The notes beneath the pieces were generated by a model. It worked only from the letters and a program-made list of their open reading frames with translations. It had not been told where the DNA came from and ran no database searches. Positions 13,164-18,587 of a DNA stretch of 21,412 nt are shown piece by piece; position 1 is the first letter of the stretch; the number at the start of each line of letters is the position of its first letter. The translations under genes and the position numbers were made by a program. Location: contig JAFGPF010000052.1 in the NCBI GenBank assembly GCA_016926115.1, positions 1 to 21,412 of the forward strand, in the 5' to 3' direction. This DNA comes from Dehalococcoidales bacterium. GTDB lineage: Bacteria > Chloroflexota > Dehalococcoidia > Dehalococcoidales > RBG-16-60-22.

Positions 13164-13889
13164 GTGAAAAGAATCGACGGGCGTACCTATGACGAACTGC
13201 GACCCATCAAGATAATCCCCGGCTACCAGTCATTCGCCGAGGGCTCCGCGCTTATCAAACTGGGCAAGACTCACGTTCTGTGCTCGGTCAGTGTCGAGGA
13301 AAGGGTACCGAATTTCCTCAAGGGGAGCGGCACCGGCTGGATTACCGCCGAGTACGCCATGCTGCCCCGCGCCACGGTTACGCGCACCCAGCGCGATTCC
13401 ACGATGGGGAGAATCGGGGGACGTAATCAGGAGATACAGCGTCTCATCGGGCGCTCGCTGCGGGCCGTGGCGGACTTAGATGCCCTGGGTGAAAGGACCT
13501 TAACGGTGGACTGTGATGTCCTCCAGGCGGACGGAGGCACGCGTACCGCCGCTATTACCGGCGCCTACGTCGCCCTGTACAAGGCGATGGAGACGCTGCA
13601 GAATATGGGCGTAATATCGACCATACCGCTGAATAGCGCCGTGGCGGCGACCAGTATCGGCATCGTCAACAGCAATATGATGGTAGACCTGTGCTATGAC
13701 GAGGATGCCCGGGCGGGAGTGGACTTTAACGTGGTGATGACCAGCAAGGGTGAGTTCGTCGAACTGCAGGGAACCGCCGAAGGTAAACCCTTCAACAAGC
13801 AGGCAATCGACGATATTCTCTCACTGGCGGAGAAGGCTATTCAACAGCTTTTCCAGGCACAGCAGGACGTCTTAAAAAACAAACAATAG
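13164..13889 (+). CDS. rph: Ribonuclease PH
   Basis: This 241-aa phosphorolytic 3'-5' exoribonuclease trims the 3' ends of tRNA precursors in the cytoplasm, using phosphate and releasing nucleoside diphosphates. It has the family sequence throughout: an RIDGRTYDELRPI start, GWITAEYAMLPRAT (about 57-70), IGGRNQEIQRLIGRSLRAV (about 82-100) with the phosphate/RNA-binding arginines, DCDVLQADGGTRTAAITGA (about 114-132) and the metal-site region DLCYDEDARAGVDFN. Length is standard; there is no fused RdgB/HAM1 domain as in some bacteria. The start is GTG, 7 nt after GGAG. It has its own promoter and is flanked on both sides by direct copies of the composite hairpin repeat. Confidence 0.95.
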   Translation: MKRIDGRTYDELRPIKIIPGYQSFAEGSALIKLGKTHVLCSVSVEERVPNFLKGSGTGWITAEYAMLPRATVTRTQRDSTMGRIGGRNQEIQRLIGRSLRAVADLDALGERTLTVDCDVLQADGGTRTAAITGAYVALYKAMETLQNMGVISTIPLNSAVAATSIGIVNSNMMVDLCYDEDARAGVDFNVVMTSKGEFVELQGTAEGKPFNKQAIDDILSLAEKAIQQLFQAQQDVLKNKQ

Positions 13890-14198
13890 CTATTATCAAC
13901 ACCAATATTTAACGTCGTTCCCGCGAAAGCGGGAATCCAGACTCCAACACCCTCCACTCATTCTGAGCCTGTCGAAGAATTCTCACCCGGCCACCCGGTT
14001 ACATCTTCTGCTTATCCCTTCGTATCAACCATCGGGGTGTTTAATAGGGGCGAAGCCCCTCTTTTGAATTCAATCTCCCCCTCTCCAAACAAAATACCAA
14101 AGGCTTTCTCTGATGTAGTGTTTGGAGAGGGGGTCGGTGGTTGAGGTACAGAATAGGTTCGGCGCTGGAAATGAAAAAACAGCCGCCGGCAGGCTATC
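13890..14198. repeat. 309-nt convergent gap: REP-like repeats and composite hairpin copy C
   Basis: No gene was found between convergent rph and proA. In order there is a CATTCCCGC-type hairpin in a variant form, GTTCCCGC-GAAA-GCGGGAA (13917-13937 region), then a CATTCTGAGC...GAAGAATTC repeat (13958-13984) and GGTTACATCTTCTGCTTATC (13998-14017). A short hairpin AGGGGC-GAA-GCCCCT followed by CTTTT lies at 14046-14065 and could act as a terminator for rph. The long hairpin has arms CCCCCTCTCCAAACA (14077-14091) and TGTTTGGAGAGGGGG (14119-14133), with a 27-nt loop. Confidence 0.8.
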
Positions 14199-15473
14199 CT
14201 ACGGTCTTACCTGTCCCGTCCCCAGGATAATCCACTTGTAGGAGGTCAGTTCCTTCAGTCCCAGCGGACCGCGCGCGTGCATTTTCTGCGTGCTGATGCC
14301 CACCTCCGCCCCCAAACCGAACTGGCTGCCGTCCGTAAAGCGCGTGCTGGCGTTGACATAAACGCAGGCGGCGTCCACCTCGTTGAGGAAACGTGATGCG
14401 GCGCTGTCGTCGCCTGTAAGGATAGCCTCGGAATGCCCCGAGGTATATTCTTGGACATGCTCTATTGCCTCGTCGAGCGACCCCACTACCTTCACCGCCG
14501 CAATCAATGACAGGAACTCCTTGCCCCAGTCTTCATCGGTAGCGGGGACGAGTTTCAGCGACTTATCCTCCTTGAGGATGCCCAGCGAACGTTCGTCGCA
14601 ATGAAGTTCCACGCCCGCTTTATTCAGTTCTTCAGCCATCTTCGGCAGGTAAGCTTTAGCGATATCGGCATGAACGAGCACCGTATCGAGGGCGTTACAG
14701 ACCGTGGGACGCTGCACCTTGGCGTTATAGACTATCGCCGCGGCGTTATCTATGTCGGCGCTCTTGTCAACGTAGGTATGGCACACGCCGATTCCCCCCG
14801 CCACCACTGCCATGGCGGCGTTCTCCCTGACGTACTTTATCAGCCCCGCCCCGCCCCTCGGGATAATCAGGTCGATGACATCGTTCATCTTGAGCAGGTG
14901 GTCTACCAGTGAACGGTCGGTATTCTCGATGAACTGCACGCAGCCCTCGGGCATACCGGCTCTTTGGCACGCTTCCTGGATAACCCCGATGATGGCGAGG
15001 TTGGAGTTAATCGTCTCCTTGCCCCCGCGCAGGATAACCGCGTTGCCGGACTTCAGGCAAAGTGCGGATATATCTACGGTCACGTTGGGGCGGCTCTCGT
15101 AGATAGCGGCGATTACCCCCAGCGGGACGCGCCGCTTGCCGATTTGCAGTCCGTTGGGCATGGTGCGCATCTCGTAAGTCTCGCCGACGGGGTCGGTCAG
15201 AGCCGCCACGGCTCTCGTGTCCGCCGCTATGGCTTCGAGTCGGCTCTCGTCCAGCATGAGCCTGTCCAGTAGGGCGGCGCCCATGCCGGAGGCTTTAGCC
15301 TCGTCGTAGTCCTTCTTGTTGGCGGCAAGTATCCCGTCTTTCCCGGCGAGCAGGTCTTCGGCGATATTAAGCAGGGCCCTGTTTTTAATATCCGTGGCGA
15401 GGTACGCCAGTCGGCGCGAGGCTTCCCTGGCGGCTCTTCCCTTGGCTTTAAGCTGTTCAATTGCCGGTGTCAT
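14199..15473 (-). CDS. proA: Gamma-glutamyl phosphate reductase (glutamate-5-semialdehyde dehydrogenase)
   Basis: This 424-aa enzyme carries out the second step of proline synthesis, NADPH-dependent reduction of glutamyl-5-phosphate to glutamate-5-semialdehyde. It has the aldehyde-dehydrogenase-fold signatures of ProA: PLGVIAAIYESRPNVTVD (117-134), SGNAVILRGGKE (142-153), the catalytic Cys C259 in QRPTVCNALDTVLVH, and near the C-terminus FTDGSQFGLGAEVGIST, then RGPLGL. The length fits the family. The start ATG has AAGGAA about 8 nt upstream and overlaps the end of the upstream small gene by 17 nt. It is the last gene of a leftward proB-X-Y-proA operon. Confidence 0.95.
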   Translation of the reverse strand: MTPAIEQLKAKGRAAREASRRLAYLATDIKNRALLNIAEDLLAGKDGILAANKKDYDEAKASGMGAALLDRLMLDESRLEAIAADTRAVAALTDPVGETYEMRTMPNGLQIGKRRVPLGVIAAIYESRPNVTVDISALCLKSGNAVILRGGKETINSNLAIIGVIQEACQRAGMPEGCVQFIENTDRSLVDHLLKMNDVIDLIIPRGGAGLIKYVRENAAMAVVAGGIGVCHTYVDKSADIDNAAAIVYNAKVQRPTVCNALDTVLVHADIAKAYLPKMAEELNKAGVELHCDERSLGILKEDKSLKLVPATDEDWGKEFLSLIAAVKVVGSLDEAIEHVQEYTSGHSEAILTGDDSAASRFLNEVDAACVYVNASTRFTDGSQFGLGAEVGISTQKMHARGPLGLKELTSYKWIILGTGQVRP

Positions 15474-15765
15474 GGCTTGATTCCTTATAATGTTGAATCG
15501 GGCTGGTCCCTTCCACAGAATAGCTGTCTGTCACAAGTCCGAATGAAGAGTATGTGTTCATCCTGGTGATGCAGGTCCCTCTGCGGCCGTCTTCCAGCTC
15601 GACTATATAATTGCCCACAGGCATTATATCTTTTTGGGGGGTGATTTCTCCCCACCATACCGGTCCGGCGGGTTCGTTGGACTTGAGGTGAATTTCATAA
15701 GTGACATCATCCACGAAATTTTCGCTGTTGTCGTATAGCTTGCCCTTGCCCCTGAAAATCTGCAT
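15457..15765 (-). CDS. Small WWGE-motif protein Y in the proBA operon (paralogue of X)
   Basis: This is a 102-aa protein of unknown function from the ATG at 15765, which has only a weak ribosome site. A longer in-frame reading to 15984 overlaps gene X and gives a low-complexity, Gly/Pro/Arg-rich N-terminus that looks like frame shadow. It has a GKLYDNSENFVDDVTYEI start, PVWWGEIT, GNYIVELEDGRRGTC, then a polar tail. The same order of motifs appears in the neighbouring gene X, so the two are tandem paralogues. It is probably a small beta-rich soluble domain; no signal peptide or membrane helix. Its 3' end overlaps proA by 17 nt, which indicates translational coupling. I do not recognise the family. 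Confidence 0.7.
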   Translation of the reverse strand: MQIFRGKGKLYDNSENFVDDVTYEIHLKSNEPAGPVWWGEITPQKDIMPVGNYIVELEDGRRGTCITRMNTYSSFGLVTDSYSVEGTSPIQHYKESSHDTGN

Positions 15766-15800
15766 ATGAATTCCGGCGCCATCCCCTTTTGTCCCCCCGC

Positions 15801-16070
15801 CTAGTAGTCGAACTGCCCGCTGCCGCTGAAATGGTAGACATAGCGGGGCGGGAGGCTGGTGACCGCCCGGTTCACCCTCTTTTTCAGCGCGCATTTGCTG
15901 CGGCGGCCGTCCTCTAGCTCCAGCAGGTAACCGCTGCCGTCCTTGATACGCATGTAGTCCACCAGGGTAAGCTCTCCCCACCACCGGGTCTCCGATTCAT
16001 GTTGAAATTGATAGTTTACTACGGCTATAAGCTTATCGTCATTTGACTGGTACAGTCTGCCTGTGGCCAC
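15801..16070 (-). CDS. Small WWGE-motif protein X in the proBA operon (paralogue of Y)
   Basis: This is an 89-aa protein of unknown function. Residues 5-57 hold [17 protein letters not shown] and [14 protein letters not shown], the same layout as protein Y. Its tail ([20 protein letters not shown]) differs. The GTG start has a strong GGGAGG 6 nt upstream (16077-16082). The gene overlaps the end of proB by 32 nt and precedes Y by 35 nt, so it is clearly embedded in the proline operon. The strands around WWGE and ELEDGRR suggest a small beta barrel, perhaps a ligand- or nucleic-acid-binding fold, but this is only an impression from the sequence. Confidence 0.75.
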   Translation of the reverse strand: MATGRLYQSNDDKLIAVVNYQFQHESETRWWGELTLVDYMRIKDGSGYLLELEDGRRSKCALKKRVNRAVTSLPPRYVYHFSGSGQFDY

Positions 16071-17232
16071 TTGGTTCCTCCCTTTCCAATAACGCTAGAT
16101 TGTTCCGGTGCACCACCTCCGGGCCATAGTCGAAGCTTAATAAACTGGCTATCTTGGTGGAATGGGACCCTTTAATGATGCCGATATCGCCAGAGCTGTA
16201 GTTGGTGATACCACAGCCGAGATGATTTCCCTCGGTATCGTATATCGCGACGATGTCGCCGCGGTTGAACTTGCCTTCCACGGTATCGATGCCGGCGGAA
16301 AGCAGGCTGCGATTTTGCTTCATAAGCGCCGTAGCGGCGCCGGTATCGACGATTAGTTTGCCCCTGGTGCTGAGTCCGGAGAGCATCCAGCGCTCGCGAC
16401 TTTCCAGGTTGGTGGTGGTGGGCAGGAACCGGGTGCCGATTGACTCGCCCGCTGCCAGCCGGGTGATGACGTCGGGCTCGTGACCGTCGGCGATTATCAC
16501 GTCCACTCCGGAGGACGTCGCCAGCGCGGCCGCTTCTATCTTGGTGACCATGCCGCCCGTGCCGAGGGCGCTGCCGGTGACGGTTCCCAGCTTCCTGATA
16601 CTAGCGTCTATATTCGTCACCAGGGGCACGAGTTCCGCTTCGGGATGTTTCGTCGGGTCGGCGGTGTACAGACCCCCGGTATCCGTCAGTATCATCAGCA
16701 GGTCGGCGTCCACCAGGTTGGCGACCATCGCGGAAAGGTTATCGTTATCGCCGAACTTCGCTTCTTTAATCTCATCGATGGATATAACGTCGTTTTCGTT
16801 AACGATGGCGACGACGCCGAGTTCCAGCAGCGCCAGCAGGGTATTGCGTGCGTTTAGATATCCGGCGCGGTCGGATAGGTCTGCCTTGGTCAGCAAGGCC
16901 TGCGCCACGGTAATATCATACCCCTCGAAGAGGCGCTCGTAGATATTCATCAGCCGACTCTGCCCCACCGATGCCAGCACCTGTTTGAAGGGGATGCCCC
17001 TGATTTTCCTGGACAAGCCCAGTTTGTAGCGCCCCGAGGCTATCGCCCCCGAAGAAACGAGAACAGTCTCCGCGCCCTTTGCGTGCAGCCGCGCCATCTG
17101 GGCGACGAGCCGGGACATGATATCCCGGTCTAGCCTTTCGCTGCCGCCGGTAAGCAGACGTGTGCCCAGCTTGACGACGATGCGCCTGTAGTGCAACTCC
17201 GCGGACTTTGCCATTTTACTGTTTCTGCCCAT
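16039..17232 (-). CDS. proB: Glutamate 5-kinase (with C-terminal PUA domain)
   Basis: This 397-aa enzyme catalyses the first, usually proline-inhibited step of proline synthesis: ATP + glutamate to glutamyl-5-phosphate. The amino-acid-kinase fold has [13 protein letters not shown] (18-30), [45 protein letters not shown] and [16 protein letters not shown] domain fills roughly 290-375 ([34 protein letters not shown]). The length is slightly above the usual ~370 because of short extensions at both ends. ATG 17232 is the annotated start; ATG 17214 (MAKSAELH) is equally possible, since neither has a strong ribosome site. The gene is first in the proB-X-Y-proA operon, with a clear promoter at 17260-17288. 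Confidence 0.95.
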   Translation of the reverse strand: MGRNSKMAKSAELHYRRIVVKLGTRLLTGGSERLDRDIMSRLVAQMARLHAKGAETVLVSSGAIASGRYKLGLSRKIRGIPFKQVLASVGQSRLMNIYERLFEGYDITVAQALLTKADLSDRAGYLNARNTLLALLELGVVAIVNENDVISIDEIKEAKFGDNDNLSAMVANLVDADLLMILTDTGGLYTADPTKHPEAELVPLVTNIDASIRKLGTVTGSALGTGGMVTKIEAAALATSSGVDVIIADGHEPDVITRLAAGESIGTRFLPTTTNLESRERWMLSGLSTRGKLIVDTGAATALMKQNRSLLSAGIDTVEGKFNRGDIVAIYDTEGNHLGCGITNYSSGDIGIIKGSHSTKIASLLSFDYGPEVVHRNNLALLEREEPSGHRQTVPVK

Positions 17233-17259
17233 AAGACTATCTTAGCAATTGTTGGTTCC

Positions 17260-17288
17260 ATTATAGCAAGGTGAGGCGAGTTGAACAA
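17260..17288 (-). promoter_or_regulatory. Promoter of the proB-X-Y-proA operon
   Basis: On the minus strand TTGTTC (17288-17283), a 17-nt spacer and a perfect TATAAT (17265-17260) form a promoter 28 nt before the proB ATG. Its -35 overlaps the candidate -35 TTGAAC (17281-17286) of the divergent MFS gene, so the two promoters may compete. Confidence 0.55.
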
Positions 17289-17310
17289 GACGCCGATTGT
17301 GGTGTATTCT
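17281..17310 (+). promoter_or_regulatory. Possible promoter of the MFS gene
   Basis: TTGAAC (17281-17286), an 18-nt spacer and TATTCT (17305-17310) precede the ATG at 17327 by only 16 nt. The expected transcript would be nearly leaderless, which fits the absence of a ribosome site there. Confidence 0.3.
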
Positions 17311-17326
17311 GATTCTGTTGTCACGA

Positions 17327-18505
17327 ATGAACGAAACAGCCAGTCCCCGGACTAAAAATGTCCTGCCGGTTATCTCTTTTGTAACCTTTATCGGTTTCCT
17401 CGATACACACCTGCTAATCCCGGTAATGGCGCTGTACGCTTACGAACTGGGGGCGGGTATCGGCATTGTAGGGCTTATCGTCGGACTGTATTCCATTATC
17501 AATACCCCTGCCAATGTCTTATTAGGGAGGCTGGTGGACAGGGTCGGCTACCGGCTGCCGCTGGTGGCGGGACTCATCGGTGATGCCGTGAGTATGTTTC
17601 TCTATACGCTCTGCCGCCTGCCGTTCCACCTGGCGCTGGTGCGGGCGCTGCACGGGATAACCGGCGGTATGGTGGGGCCTTCCACGATGTCTGCCATCGC
17701 GTATCACGGCGGTGAGGAAAGACGTGGGCGGGTAATGGCCGTCTACGGCATGTCCCTGGCCGCGGCGACACTCGTAGGATATGGCTTGAGCGGATTTATC
17801 GCTTCCAGGCTGGGATATAAGGTGGTCTTCTGGCTGGGTGGGGGGTTGCTGATTATCGGCGCGGCGCTGGCTTTATTGCTCCCGGGAACAAAGATACGGC
17901 AAGAGGACACGCCGAAAACATCCGCCGGAGAAGGCTGGCGGAAGGCAAAGGAGCTATTAAAGAGAAAAGGGCTTATCAGCCCTTACTGCACGATATTCGC
18001 GCAATATTTTTCCTTCGGCGGCGTGGTGACGCTGCTGCCTTTATATCTCAAAGACCGGGGCATGGAAGCCTTCCATATGGGTATATTACTGGCGGTGTTC
18101 GCCGTGCTGTTCATCATTTTACAGGTGCCGGTGGGTAATCTCTCCGACCGATTCGGCAGGGTGGGGCTGGCTATCGCCGGGCTCGCACTGGGTATCGTTG
18201 CGCTGGTGCTGCTGCCCTGGATGACGGCCTTTCCGTTGTTGATAGCCGTCATGGCTTTATACGGCGTCGCCTACGGCATGATTTTTCCGTCCGTCTCGGC
18301 AATGGTTGCCGACCATACCGACCCCGGAGAACGCGGACTGGGCACCGGGATTTTTCACGCCCTTCTCACCGCCGGGGTAGCCATCGGGGCGCCGGTGATA
18401 GGCTGGGCAGGTGGCGTCGTGGGGGTAGAGTCGGGACTGATACTTAGCGCCGCCGCCATGGTGCTGGCTTTTGTCGTGACGTTGGCTGTCAGTAAGCAAG
18501 CCTAG
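17327..18505 (+). CDS. Major facilitator superfamily transporter
   Basis: This is a 392-aa, twelve-helix MFS permease in the cytoplasmic membrane. The first half has the loop 2-3 signature GRLVDRVGYRLP (about 66-77). The second half has the equivalent GNLSDRFGRVG. A central polar loop (about 190-215) separates the two six-helix bundles. The R/D-rich signature with GxLxDRxGRR-like spacing is typical of drug/sugar-type efflux or uptake permeases; the substrate cannot be named. ATG 17327 is chosen because the upstream TTG 17297 would add ten hydrophobic residues and neither has a Shine-Dalgarno site. It is divergent from proB with a shared short promoter region. Confidence 0.85.
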   Translation: MNETASPRTKNVLPVISFVTFIGFLDTHLLIPVMALYAYELGAGIGIVGLIVGLYSIINTPANVLLGRLVDRVGYRLPLVAGLIGDAVSMFLYTLCRLPFHLALVRALHGITGGMVGPSTMSAIAYHGGEERRGRVMAVYGMSLAAATLVGYGLSGFIASRLGYKVVFWLGGGLLIIGAALALLLPGTKIRQEDTPKTSAGEGWRKAKELLKRKGLISPYCTIFAQYFSFGGVVTLLPLYLKDRGMEAFHMGILLAVFAVLFIILQVPVGNLSDRFGRVGLAIAGLALGIVALVLLPWMTAFPLLIAVMALYGVAYGMIFPSVSAMVADHTDPGERGLGTGIFHALLTAGVAIGAPVIGWAGGVVGVESGLILSAAAMVLAFVVTLAVSKQA

Positions 18506-18538
18506 TCCCGGCGGTGGTTCTGTGATAACATCTAATTA

Positions 18539-18564
18539 AGGGCTGGTCGTTAACGACGAGCCCT
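18539..18564. promoter_or_regulatory. 26-bp near-perfect palindrome between the MFS gene and mfd
   Basis: A 12-bp perfect palindrome GTCGTTAACGAC (18546-18557) is framed by AGGGCT (18539-18544) and AGCCCT (18559-18564), with one mismatched pair between core and arms. No T run follows on either strand, so an operator or an attenuator-like leader hairpin fits better than a terminator. It ends 23 nt before the mfd start codon. Confidence 0.55.
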
Positions 18565-18587
18565 AGAAGTGTTTGGGGGTATATTTA

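Noticed and set aside
1475..14133. Repeated arms with different loops as a CRISPR-like array
   Set aside because: Copies are dispersed over 12 kb, not regularly spaced, and no cas gene is present.
15766..15984. N-terminal extension of small gene Y to a start at 15984
   Set aside because: It overlaps gene X almost completely, encodes low-complexity Gly/Pro/Arg-rich sequence, and the homology with X begins only at the MQIFRGKGKLY part.
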